Made by a program: the position numbers and the translations under genes
DNA from: Chaetoceros tenuissimus
Taxonomy: Eukaryota > Bacillariophyta > Thalassiosirophyceae > Chaetocerotales > Chaetocerotaceae
Direction of reading: 5' to 3'
Length of the DNA stretch: 64,000 nt
Assembly (NCBI GenBank): GCA_021927905.1
Contig: BLLK01000047.1
Coordinates: 1,240,001 to 1,304,000, forward strand
Shown: positions 49,027-60,769 of the stretch, piece by piece
Position numbering within the stretch: position 1 is the stretch's first letter
How the letters are laid out: each line of letters begins with the position of its first letter
Notes under the pieces: model-generated
Seen by the model: only the letters and a program-made list of their open reading frames with translations
What the model was told of the DNA's origin: nothing
Databases searched by the model: none

Positions 49027-52000
49027 TCAACACGCAAATCCCCTCAGGTTCAGGTATCGACTAAGTCCCTCCAACCTTCGATCTTCAGGTGGACAGTGTA
49101 TTGCAACAATCACTTGTGTCAAAAGTTCAGCCACTACAATGTCCCATTTCTCATCCTCGCGAGCCTGCTTTAGCATTGTTGCACACTCTTCTCTGATTTG
49201 AGGTAGTTCTTTTGACAGCTTGAAAAGGTTATCACTAAGATTTCTTCGTTGAGTATATGGTAAAGGGATGTGCGGGTATTCAAAATCAGATAGGTCCGAA
49301 GTCTGCACTTCTCGAAACTGCTCGTTACTCAATGATACTGCAGCAACAAACACACTATTATTCTTGTCAGGAAAACATGCTTTACTCTTTTCAGGAGACA
49401 TTATATTCCTCCTACGAATGTTCCTAGACGGAGATTGCATTGAATATGAATAAATAGGGACTCCATATCGATCAAAATGTCCATAACGAGATGGTGATTT
49501 TGATGGCCTCATCATTTCCGGAGTGACATATGGTGCAGGTCTAGGTGTCATCTTTGTATCACTAAATGAAGGGTGGAAATTGGATGGATGGTCCAATCGA
49601 GATGGTCGAGAGGGGGTCATTTCCATTGTCTGGGAGTCAGATTTATTGGAAACAAAATTATTCATGTCTCCAAGGGCAGGAGCTAAAACACCTGGCTCTG
49701 CTGCTGTGAAAGCATTAATTGCTGAGTGTACAGTGATCCCAATACTACGTTGTAGCGACTTCTGAAACGGACACGAATGGTTTTGTTTTGGTTTCCCACA
49801 CAACTTGCATCTGTACTTCATCTTGATTGCATCTTCATCGTCGTCGTCATCACCTTTCTTCGACATTCTGATTTTCTTTCCATCACTTTCTCCAGCATCA
49901 TTTTCTGCAGCTCTTTTCCGAGCTTCTCTCATTTCAGGAGATTCTACAGGTGGTTCTTCTTCGACATCCCAAGATATCCTAGAGTCATGCTCGTAAAATC
50001 TATTGAGTAATGGAGCAGTGTAATGTGACTCGGGCTTTTTCGTTGGGTCCTTCCTTCGTACTTGTCCACCAAACGCGCATATTGCAGAGGCAATTCTTCG
50101 GGTTGCGATCACTGTACTATCCTCACCCTTTTGCACTCTTTTATTTGTTTCATCCTGGAAACAACCAATCATTAGATAACAATTTAAATCAATTCATTGG
50201 TAGATAAAATGCAATGCACTTACACTAATTGACCCATCAAAACGATCAGGAGATACTGTTGCTACTGTCTGAGACTCAGACTTGACTGTGCACGAAGATT
50301 TCCGAAATACAGCATCCTTGAATCCAGGTAAAATGAAGGTACATCTCTCGAATGCTTCTCTATGACAAGCCAGGCGTTCATAAAACTCTTCCACTGATAA
50401 TCCAGCCAATGATGTCGATTTCTTCTCTAGTTTGTGGTTATGCTGCTGCCTTCCTGACCTATAGATATGAGGATGCGGTGCTTGCATCGGTCTCCCAAAA
50501 ACATGTGATACATATTGATCAGGATCATGAGCTTGAGGAACTCTTCTAAAAATATTATCGCGATGCATTCGAGGTCGTTCATCACTTATTGGACAGTCAG
50601 GAGCCGAGGCTAAGTTGCGGCGAACAACAGACTGAATTGCAGGTGGCGCAGCACGTTGAAGCGGTGAAGGTGATTGATCAACTGTTTTTGATTTAGATAA
50701 ATTTTTCTTTTTCTTTCTCTTTGGAGTTTCTTTCTTTTTTGATGTGGTTTTCGAAGGCTTCTCCACAGAAGACATTTTTGCATCAAGTTTCAAACTGTTG
50801 GTATTTTTCCCAGTGTCAGCTTTATCTTCTGCTGCTTTTGGTAAGAATGGAACTGAATTCAAATCATTCAAATCATTCATAGCTTCATCGTCATATTTCG
50901 AATTTCTCTCATGCGGAAAAGGAGAAGCCATGAAGGCAGCAAAACTTGCAGATTTTGTGTTGACAGGAGAGAAAAATTCTTGGAGCCTTGGTGATGGACT
51001 GCCAATGAAAGATTTCCCTGGACTCGACATTAAAAATCTAGTAGGACTTGGCATTGGACCTTTTACTGGACTCGGCATGAAACCCCTTACTGGACTCGCC
51101 ATCAGTGATTTCTTCTTCGGGCTGGCTAAATCATCAAATGAGAAAGCTACATTGAAACCACCTGTTGGACTAGGTAAACATGCACCATCACCATATGAAT
51201 CAAAAGATTGATTGAACAAATTGAAAGGGGTATTCGAGTGCCAATCTGAACTCTTCACAGCATCAGCTTCAAAAGTTTTGGGGGTCTTTGGTGTTTTTGG
51301 ATCAAATAGAAACTCAGCGTTTGAACCCGCTTGATTGAATGAATGATTGATAGAAGGAGGTGCTATCGGGCTTCGAGGTGCTTCGGTACTCTCAACTTTG
51401 TTCATAACTTCATCTGCATGTCTATCTGGTGATCCAAAAACAAGAGAATCCAACATCTTTGCATTTTCAAAATCCTCGAATGGCATTATATCACAATTAG
51501 CAGAAATGTCATTTGCATCTTTTCCAGTATTCTTTTCTGTAGGCGGGATATTTTGATATGAAGGACTCCATCTAGAACCCAATTCAAGACTTGTCGGTGT
51601 CGGCGAACCCATTACTTTTCTAATTGTTGCACCGGATTTCTTCTTTGCCTTCTGAATTCCAATTTTAGACTTTGTCCTGATTTTTAAAGCATGTGTTTCT
51701 TCACTACGTTGCCTAAATATGTTCTGAGATGCACGGAATGATTCAGCCCCAAACTCCACACCACCCTTTCTTGGTCGATCGCACAAGGCTTTTGCCGCAG
51801 CTGCCGCAGCTGCTGCCGCCGTAGATGGAGTACTCATTGAATTAGAGACTTCGGTTATGCTACCACTAGCTGCCAATTTCTCTCTCTTTGGACTTGCTTT
51901 CTTCTTACCCTGATGTCTATTCACAAATGATCTTGAACTATGTGTTACACTAGGAGAACATACAGATCCTTTCCCTCCTCTACGACTTGTGGTTGTCCGA

Positions 52001-52173
52001 AAAGGCTCTACTACTCCAACCTCTTGAACTTCTACAGTAGTTCTATTGATAGTAATTGTGGTAGGATTAACTTTTTCAGTATTATCCAACTCGTCCCTTC
52101 TATAGCTTTTTCTGGAAGGACTACTACTTTTTGTGAATACTTGATGTTGGGATGTGTTTACTTGAGTAACCAT
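49027..52173 (-). CDS. Zinc-knuckle family protein A (CX2CX6HXC), function unknown
   Basis: Exons 50224-52173 and 49027-50154 join in phase 0 across a 69-bp GT-AG intron, giving 1025 residues from the ATG of MVTQVNTS. A 273-bp intron in the 5' leader (52186-52458, donor CAG|GTAAGT, acceptor after a clear polypyrimidine tract) is also likely. The long N-terminal half is low-complexity, Ser/Pro/Lys-rich, with an Ala run and four SPx[K/R] sites in a row. The conserved core is at the intron and beyond: EEFYERLACHREAFERCTFILPGF, RISWDVEEE, the zinc-knuckle CKLCGKPKQNHSC followed by HSAINAFTAAEPG, and a C-terminal helical block ending LEGLSRYLNLRGFAC. The same blocks and intron position occur in the paralogue at 60770-62783. 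Probably a nuclear regulatory protein; no named domain fits. Confidence 0.8.
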
Positions 52174-54290
52174 ATCGTGTTGACCCTGCACCGTGGAAAA
52201 GAAAAAAAACTGTGAGTTGTATATATTCCATGGATGGGAGTAGCTTCAATGACCGTGAGAGTTTTCATTCAATGACACAATTGTTTTGAGGAAATTTATA
52301 CCGCGATATAAAAGTTTTCAATGACAGGCATATACATACATGTTTGGAAACCATTAGGCGGAAACGTATAAGCAAATACCGTGGACGATTCTTTCCAAGA
52401 AATAAAGAGAGCCAATATCAACACTCAAAGTCTCTTCCAATAGTGTCACAAGACTTACCTGTCGAAAATTGTTTCAGCACAACAATAGTAATGTGTGAAA
52501 GGTATGCTTTGCCTTGACCGTTCTATGCTTATGCGATTATTCGGATTCCCACAAACATAAATTCACGCATTATTTCTCCTTCTCAAGACTCTCACACATC
52601 TACAAGATAAAAAGCAGGAATTGTGAGAGGCTACGGGAAAATATTTTTAATCTAAATTGTTATAGAATAATTAGGGACAAGTCAAAGCTGAAAAATTTCG
52701 AGCCCCTAAATTGATTTGGCGCACTTTTGCTGTGAAGGTATGATGAAATTAGCTTGAGGAAACAGGTCTGTCCTTCGTCAGTTGTTCAAGAGATGAAATC
52801 ATACTACCTACTCGTCAAGGATAAGAAATGAACTTTAATCTACTTTTTAATTCTGAATATGAAATTGAAATTAGACGAGAGGTGGAAATAATCCACTTTG
52901 ACATGATAAACATAACAAGCACCTATATTTTTAATGAACTATGCTCAAGCACAAAAAGGCATTCATTGGAATGAGTTGTAGACATCTAATTAAAATTTTG
53001 ATTTCATGATAAAAAAGCATGAGAAGACCGCAAGGCCAAAAGGAATGAAAGCAATAATATTAGCTCATACATAATTATTTCTATTTGAGCTAATAATCTC
53101 TCAATTCCAGTAAAATCTTCGTTAAAAGAAATTTTCTTGTATATATGACTCTACTCAGTACTTGACCTACCTACAAACACTCTGCATCACTTGTCACTTG
53201 GCAGATGAATAAAAGTTCAAAGTTAGTATTCTATTCTGGGTAAACACCATTATTAGAAAAAGGAATTTCACCATTGCCGAGCTTACATGAACGCAAACCT
53301 CATCACGAACATCAAATTAAGATTATTGCATAATCCAAATCTTCTCTTCAAAGTCTCATCCTCGTCCGTTCACCTATGTTATTACAAATCATTACATATT
53401 CTTCCTTCCTAGCTAGGACTACAAATAAACATTGATGTGAGAGGATAGGAGCAACAACTCAAATATCTTTGCAAGACCAGTAAGGCAAAATCCAACCAAT
53501 TCTCTACCGTACTACTGTACTGTAAACTTGCAAACTTCTGTACTACCTCTCAAATCTTGTGAGTATGGTTCACCATATCCTGCGGAAGGATGAACTACAT
53601 TTGTTCTCCTTGTTTCAAAGGCAGTTCTCACGTTTGGCCTCATGATATGGAGCAGAGGATTTATTGAAAGGAATTGTGTCAGCTAGTTGTACTTCTGCAA
53701 TCTCTCGTTTCTCGAGTACTTTTGACACAAATTTGACTTTGAGAGTGGTACACTTTATATATTAAAATTTTGAGCAAAAATTAATTGCTCCGGGTCAGAT
53801 GTGGCTACTGTGCTTGTGAAGAGGACGGCATGCCCCTATCCATTAAGGGTTGTCTGTTGGGAGGTTGTTTCTTTGTTTTTTGCAATTATCAACGCCATTC
53901 TAAGTCAAATTAGAGTGACTGTACCAATCGATTAACAAACGAATGCAAAGAAATTCATCTGACATGAGAATAGACAATGTAAGTTGTTTTAATTCATGGG
54001 AAAAGAGCAGAGTTTCCTTATTTTCAGTATTTATTGTGTGTTTACTCCGAAAAGAAAATCGAATAAAAAATTGAGGGTATAAAAAAGTCAAAAAGGGGGT
54101 GAAAAAGACACTAGTTGTCAAATTTGTAGTAAATGAGATTTTCTTTTTCTTCAACGCCTTCTCAGCCATTCCTTCTATGAGCTTTTCACAGCAACACACA
54201 TCCGTAGCGAAGGATTTTGAACACATCAAACTCATACAAGTCGGGTGTGAAGTTTTATTTTACATATGCATACAATATATAATATCATTA
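52174..54290. other. 2.1-kb intergenic region
   Basis: The first ~290 bp hold the 5' leader intron of gene A (52186-52458). The rest has no supported gene: a minus-strand frame of 111 codons at 53900-54235 is Phe/Ser/Leu-rich with no domain, and others are shorter. No repeats or RNA genes recognised. Confidence 0.5.
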
Positions 54291-57200
54291 TCAGATATCT
54301 GGAATCTCAAGTTGTTCATCCGAATAGAACTTGGAAAAGAACTCAACCTGCCACTTTGGATTGAAATGTTTTTCTAGCCTCGACTGTTCTTCTTCGTCGA
54401 GCCATAGCTGAATGTTATCACCTTGATTTTTCTCGATGAAGTCTTTGTATGGGAAGTTCCTATTGGTTGATAGGTCACGATTTTGCTTGCACTCCTCCTT
54501 TGGATGTGAAGATTCCCCGATAGTATCAGCTGGAATATTTCCATTCAAAGTAACATATTTGCCTTCGTCCTGCATTCCAAGCTTCACAGCACTATCACAG
54601 TAAAACTTGGAAGTATAACTACTTCCCTTGGCTCCTCCTTTTAATCTCTCAAACTCTTTCTTGACATTTATAGGAAGGAAATCACAATTGGGAAAGTGAT
54701 CATATGTCATATTTCTGACACATTTGTATACTTGGGAAATAGATCTTGGATAACATGCAGCACGTCTGGTTCGTAGTGGAGGAGGAACTGCTTTGCAATG
54801 TATACACCTGAGACCTACTTGTCCTAATACAAGGAGTGCCTTTCGCCCTGAACAAGGGACAAAAATATCCTCTTCGGTTGCTTCAAATACCTCGATATTC
54901 TTTCTTACAAAACAATGGATAGAGCTTAAATTGTCGGCATCTTGAGGAGTTGCGAGTGTGATTAGACTAGGCCCATGGCATGTTCCCCCGTTTAGATGAG
55001 AGATATCAATTCCCAAAAGATCATCAAGATCATCAAAATTTTGAAAAAGAGTATCAAAATCCAGATCAATTTCATCCACGTTAGATCCAGGTTCCATCTC
55101 ATTCTCAGGAGGAGGAAGAGGAATTTCTTCAAAAGGGTTCAGAGCGATATTGCCGATGACATTAGGAGAGTTCAGAGAGTTAACGACAATTTCAATTTCA
55201 TCACCTTCGTTTTCCTCTGGAATAGAGCATTGGGTGTCTTGGATTGATTTTTGTTTGTAGACTCTATGGAGATCCTGAATCAAGATAGCCATTTCGTCAC
55301 GAAGTCTTGTGATGTCATCCATTCCAAAGTTGAAAGCATCTGTTTCTGTGATGTATTTCTTGATGATATCTTTTCTAAACGTCGCATTTCTCCAATCTTG
55401 GAGTTTGCATTCGATGCGTGTATCAAATAAATGCAGCATTGCAAAAACATATCTACAAACGAACACTCCACAATCCCAACCGTTATCTTGCCTAAGGACT
55501 TTTGAAATTGGAGATAGCAAGGTAAGTCACCAATAGATGAAAGAAAAAAGAACAAGTGCTCAAATATACAAAGCTTACCATGTGCATGTTCAACAGGACA
55601 TGCCAAATGTGTATATGGATCCTTTCGGTCGAATTTATGAAGTCTTGCTGCTTCTGCATTTAGCCATGTGTAAAGAGTTTTCTGCAGTTTGCTCTTGTTG
55701 TGAGCGCGAAGTGAGTCCATAAATAGAACATATGGATGTTCCAGGTGTTGGTCCCATGCTTCCTTTTTGTCGTCAGAGACAATCTTTCCTGGATTGACTA
55801 TCACAAGTAGTGACCAATGGATATCTTTATTGACAGGAACAAAAACGTATTTCTTCTCAAAGATATCAATATTCCTATTGGCAGTCCAAGAGGTAACAGA
55901 TTCGACACCTTTTTGTTCAAGTTCTGTATAGAATTGAGAAGGGAATACATGGACTTGGTCTGAGACGTTACCCATGCGATAGATCAGCCAATTGATCCAA
56001 AAGTCGATAAGAGTGTCATTGAGATATTTTCCTTGTTCCAATTTATCATAGTCTTTTCCTTGAATTTTGATGGTATGAAAGTTCTTCTTTCCATGAGAAA
56101 CATTAGCTGTGATGGCCAAATCGGTAAACATTGATTCATGGTTTTGTCCAAGTTTCCCATTTGGCTCGATGAGGTTGCTAGATACGGAGTCCAATTCCGT
56201 ATCTAGAAGTGATGATGGGAAGACAAGTGCTGTTTCGTGCTCTTCACAAATAGGTTCCAGTGGTATCTTCGGTTCCTCGATATTCAGAAGTGATAGCTTT
56301 CTCTCGCTAGATACGGAGTCCAATTCCGTATCTAGAAGAGATGATTGGAAGACAAGTGCTGTTTCGTCCTCTTCACAAATAGGTTCCAGTGGTATCTTTG
56401 GTTCCTCGATATTCAAAAGTGTTTCGCTATCATGGATTTGATCAAAAGATTCATCATCATGCGGGGACTCATAGTCGTTGTCGTATTCTTGGTTCTCATC
56501 ATCATCACTAACATATTCTTGATTTACGAAAGAGTCAACTGGGATATCCCAAACTGAAGGATCGAATGTGAACTCACATTTGCGCTTTTTACACTCTGTT
56601 GCGTTGGGAGACTTTGGTAGGTCAACTTGTTTCAAGCTCACTAGATCCTTTTCCAAATCCAAAGTCAATTCCCAACATCGATCTGGAATCATTGCAACAT
56701 CAGGATCAATATTTTTCCCTAAAAGAGTCCCTGAACGCTTTGTATTATTAGACATGATTGGTTCAAGTATCTTAAAAGGTACCTGATTACGTATTCCTTC
56801 AAATACATCTGGATTCAACATCATATATACAAAACATTTATATATTGGTCCACTACCAAGAAATTTTCGGAATGGCAGAATACGATTGGAGATATGATGG
56901 TCTAGTCCATAGAAGCAACTTGGTGTAACGTATTGTGCAGCATATAAAGTAAGCTCTTCATCTGTTAGGTCTCTCATGTGTACAAGATAGCGTAACCTAA
57001 TATCAGCAGGTATTTCTGTAGCAAAAAGAATTCTATTCATGTGAAGATTCCATGGACCCACATTGGAAAAGTGTAGGATATAAGGCATCCAATGTTTTAC
57101 CGTATCAAACCCTGTTTGATCAATTGGATAAAACGAATCTATCATTTTGAAAGTTTCCATGGTAAAAGTGTCGTTCAACAGATCGATCGTAAACTTATCA

Positions 57201-58381
57201 TCAACCGGCGTTCTCCATTCTCTAAATCTACGACGACGGTCATCAGGATCTCTTCTCATTTTTATTGCACGTTTTTTCACCACGTGTCTAGATTGGCATT
57301 GTCCTGCAGTTTGTGATTTCACAACTGATGCAATTGTACACCAATCCTTCAATTTCATCTTTTCTTTCCCATGTTCTTCCATTGCTTGTAGATATAACTC
57401 GTTTTCTTCTCTTGTCCATCTTCCAGTACGATTTTCGACTTCTTCATCGCTAGATTCAGATAATTCTTCGTCAGTATTAGATACATCTGCAGTAGCTGAC
57501 AAAGTGGTTTCATGATGCTGTATAGTAGGTCCATTGTTTGTAGTAGTTGCTGATGTGTTTTCAATATATGTGTCTAGTATATCTGGATTATTCAAACTTG
57601 AAAGTGAATCATTGACATCAAGATGTCTGAACCAATGGCTAGTATCAAAAGAGCTCTTCCGACCCGTATCAAAATATGGTACTGACTTTGCTTGATATTG
57701 AGGACTACAATCTTCATGTTGAGATACATCAGTGGGGGATCTGACATTCGTCCGTGTTTTCTGTTGTAGTTGAATATTTGTGGGTGTCGGAAAAGGTAGC
57801 GGTTGCGATGGGAACTTTGGTGGTAATTGCAAAGGCTTGAAGTTGCTACTTTCTCTGATGGGCGAGCAAAGTTGCATTGGCAGATTTCCTAAAGGTCTGA
57901 TATTTTGGGTTACCAGACTAGAACTTTCATTGTCTACTGTAGTCAGTACAACATCCTTTGATCCTCTATCAACTGATTTATAAACTCCACGTTTATCCTC
58001 TCTCACTGTCACTCCAAGTTCACCAGGAGGGACTTGCACAATTACTTCTTTATAGGAGCACTTGGAACTTTCATCATTCTTGACGGTACAACTTTGCGCC
58101 TTATGTTGGTCTCTAGTCTGTATTAGTTCCTGTATTAGTTCTATTCTTTTGACAATTATCAATTTGTTTTTGCCCATGGAAGATTGAATAGCTGTTGTAA
58201 ATTCATCAATTTCTTTGATTGGCACCTTTCCAATAGATTGAATGATATCATTGACGCGCAAGACGCTAGTTTTGTTGGATGTATTTGAAACATAAACTCC
58301 TCGTTTATCCTTACTCACACTCACTCCAAGTGTATTAGAACCTAATTCACAACTTATTAAAGATTCTATGTAATGACTCAT
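54291..58381 (-). CDS. Chimeric SUMO protease: PDZ-like, SANT/Myb, Ulp1 and a diatom Cys/His domain
   Basis: Exons 55579-58381 and 54291-55498 join in phase 1 across an 80-bp GT-AG intron, giving 1336 residues from the ATG of MSHYIESL. ~10-75 is a PDZ-like domain (LGVSVSKDKRGVYV, VNDIIQSIGKVPI), with a partial second copy after it (GELGVTVREDKRGVY). ~320-375 is a SANT/Myb repeat (GRWTREENELYLQAM, CTIASVVKSQTAGQCQSRH). The Ulp1 cysteine protease has KYLNDTLIDFWINWL, the catalytic His in DIHWSLLVI (855), Asp in LFMDSL (889), the Gln in LRQDNG and the nucleophile Cys in WDCGVF (944); all are intact, so it should cleave SUMO. ~1135-1240 is a Cys/His domain (GQVGLRCIHCK, ACYPRSISQVYKCVRNMTYDHFPNC) that I know as a recurrent uncharacterised diatom module. 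A 43-residue acidic repeat precedes the protease. Confidence 0.9.
56177..56425 (-). repeat. Tandem 129-bp (43-codon) coding repeat in the SUMO protease gene
   Basis: 56177-56305 and 56306-~56425 are nearly identical at DNA level and encode two copies of an acidic segment containing LLNIEEPKIPLEPICEE and SSLLDTELDSVSS. The unit length is a multiple of three, so the frame is kept. High DNA identity indicates recent expansion. Confidence 0.93.
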
Positions 58382-58856
58382 ATTCAAATCATATGGTCTG
58401 ACATCCGTCTTGAATGTGCAGTTGCTCTGATAGAAAAGTGATGGACTCTTTAGTTGTGGCTTGCTTTATCATCAGAGAGAGGAGAGAGCATCGTATCTTT
58501 TCATGGCGCTGTTGCTAAGATGGCGCCAAAAAGTTGATTTTCTTTACAAGATTAATAAATAGGCCTTAATTGACATCTGTAGCTACTATCCCAGTATCAA
58601 ACATTTTTGTATTTTCATTGACAATTATTTTCTTTTACTCAACAAACGGATTTGTATTCATGACAGATGAGATAACAAAATATCCTTTTGTTGATCAGTT
58701 TCGTTCGTGTTTGCTGATATCGGTTGAATCAGAACTTTTCTACTTCCTTTGGATCCTCGGCGTTTGTTGAAAATGTTTCACTTCTTTCGCCTCAACTTAC
58801 GTTTCATAATTTCTACTTTCGGATTATTTGTGATTCTTTATTAGAAAATTAATACA
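58382..58856. other. Divergent promoter region, SUMO protease / ammonium transporter
   Basis: 475 bp between start codons, AT-rich. A 66-codon plus-strand frame at 58570-58770 has no domain and is not called. No regulatory site is identified with confidence. Confidence 0.5.
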
Positions 58857-60448
58857 ATGGTTAGACAAGTAAGTAACAAAGAACATTTAACACAAACCCA
58901 GCAGAACAAGAGGGAGGACGGATGATAGGGAGCGCAAAAGAGGATCGTCCACAATGTGGATATCACTTATATTTTCTTTCGTGTTTCTGATCATATCTTT
59001 TCACTCACCCTCATCTTCTCTTTTCATTATAGCTTGAAGAAACACCACTCACCCTTCAGGGACTCGCAGATCAAGTTTCCATGCTTGCAGGAAACACTGA
59101 TGTTTTCTACACTCTCTTCTGTGGAGCAGCAATTTTCCTCATGCAATGTGGATTCGCCATGCTTTGTGCAGGATCCATTCGTCAGAAGAACGTAAAGAAT
59201 ATCATGCTCAAGAACATGCTTGATGCATGTGGAGGAGCTCTTGGATACTGGGCTGTTGGATTTGGAGTTGCTTACGAGGGAGGAGCTTTCATCGGAACCT
59301 CTGGAGACCGTTTCTTCTTGAACAACTACTCCGGTGGAGGATCATACATTGATTTCTTCTTCCAGTTCACCTTTGCTGCTACTGCTGCAACCATTGTAGC
59401 AGGAACTGTTGCTGAGAGATGTAAGATGGTTGCTTACCTCTGTTACTCCCTTTTCCTTACTGGATTCGTATACCCTGTTGTTGTTCACGCTATCTGGAAC
59501 TCTGCTGGATTCCTTTCTGCTTTCAACGAGAGCCCACGTGGAGGAGTTGGTATGATTGATTTCGCTGGATCAGGAGTTGTGCACATGACTGGAGGAGCTA
59601 CTGCTCTTATTGCTGCTATCATCCTTGGACCACGTATTGGACGTTTCTACGACGAGGATGGAAACCCACTTGACAAGCCATACGACTTCCCAGCTCACTC
59701 TGTTGCTCTTCAGGTTCTTGGAACCTTCATTCTTTGGTTCGGATGGTATGGATTCAACCCAGGTTCCACTCTTTCCATTTCTCCAGATGGATACGGAGAC
59801 ATTGCTGCTCTTTGTGCTGTAACCACCACCCTTTCTGCTGCAGCAGGAGCTGTTTCTTCCATGTTCACTGATACCCTTGTTGGATTCCTTTCCGAGGGAG
59901 AAGTTGAATACGACCTTACCATGTGCATGAACGGATGTCTCGGAGGACTTGTAGGAATCACTGCTGGATGCTCTGTTGTTGAGCCATGGGCAGCAATCAT
60001 TATTGGAGTCATTTCCGGAATCGTATACGTATTCTCCTCCAAACTTCTTGTTATGCTCAAGATTGATGATGCTGTTGATGCTATCCCAGTTCACTTCTTC
60101 AACGGAATCTGGGGATGTCTTGCTACCGGACTTCTTGCTTCCCCAAGACACACTGCAATGTCTTACGGAGCAACCAACTGTGGTCTTTTCTACTCCAATG
60201 GACAGCTTATCCTTAATGAGGTCTTTGGAATTCTCTTCATTGCTGGATGGGTAGGAGCTGTTATGACCCCATTCTTCTACGGTCTTAACATGCTTGGTAT
60301 GTTCCGTGTTGACCCACTTGAGGAGAAGGTTGGACTTGATATCTCTCACCACAAGGGAGCTGCATACGACCTTTCTGCTCCAGATGCTGGTGATGTTGAG
60401 GTATTCCAATCCAAGCACGGAAAGGATGGATTCGCTGACTCTGCATAA
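58857..60448 (+). CDS. AMT1: Ammonium transporter, AMT/Mep/Rh family
   Basis: Exon 1 is only 12 nt (58857-58868, MVRQ). A 164-bp GT-AG intron follows, then exon 2 (59033-60448) carries the rest, for 475 residues. It imports NH4+ across the plasma membrane. About eleven hydrophobic helices are visible. The family signature DFAGSGVVHMTGG supplies the conserved Asp and the first pore His; IPVHFFNGIWGC supplies the second pore His; GWYGFNPGS is also conserved. The C-terminal tail (LEEKVGLDISHHKGAAYD) matches the AMT1 regulatory tail, in which DxxxHxG-like residues couple subunits of the trimer. Codon use is markedly biased (GGA for Gly, CTT for Leu, TTC for Phe, AAG for Lys) compared with neighbours, a sign of high expression. 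That bias also leaves a long spurious frame open on the other strand. Confidence 0.96.
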
Positions 60449-60769
60449 TTGAAGAAATAATTTTGTGTCCCAATTTCATTTGGTTGTGTTGGTTTTCATT
60501 TTGATGTAGTTGATAATTTTATAAAGAAAAACCAAGTTTTTGATTCTTTCTGATATTTATTATGTTTAATGGAGGAGGAAGCGATGACGAAAATTGGCCA
60601 TCTTCAGAATATTGGTGGGACTCTCGATAAGAACCTTGGCAAAAAAGAAGGATTGATGAAGATAAAACGACCGGAGCTCCCCAGATAGATGGATAGATCC
60701 CTTTTTAATTTCTAATTTAGTTTCTAAAAAAATAGCTTCTTATTCAAATTTTATGAAAACAGGAATATA
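60449..60769. other. Convergent 3' flanks of AMT and zinc-knuckle gene B
   Basis: About 320 bp, T-rich after the AMT stop, no gene. Confidence 0.5.

Noticed and set aside
53900-54235. 111-codon minus-strand frame
   Set aside because: AT-rich Phe/Leu/Ser composition, no domain, no supporting context.
59570-60418. 282-codon open frame on the strand opposite AMT
   Set aside because: It lies wholly inside the ammonium transporter and its protein is Ser/Asn/Lys-rich low complexity. It results from the strong codon bias of AMT.
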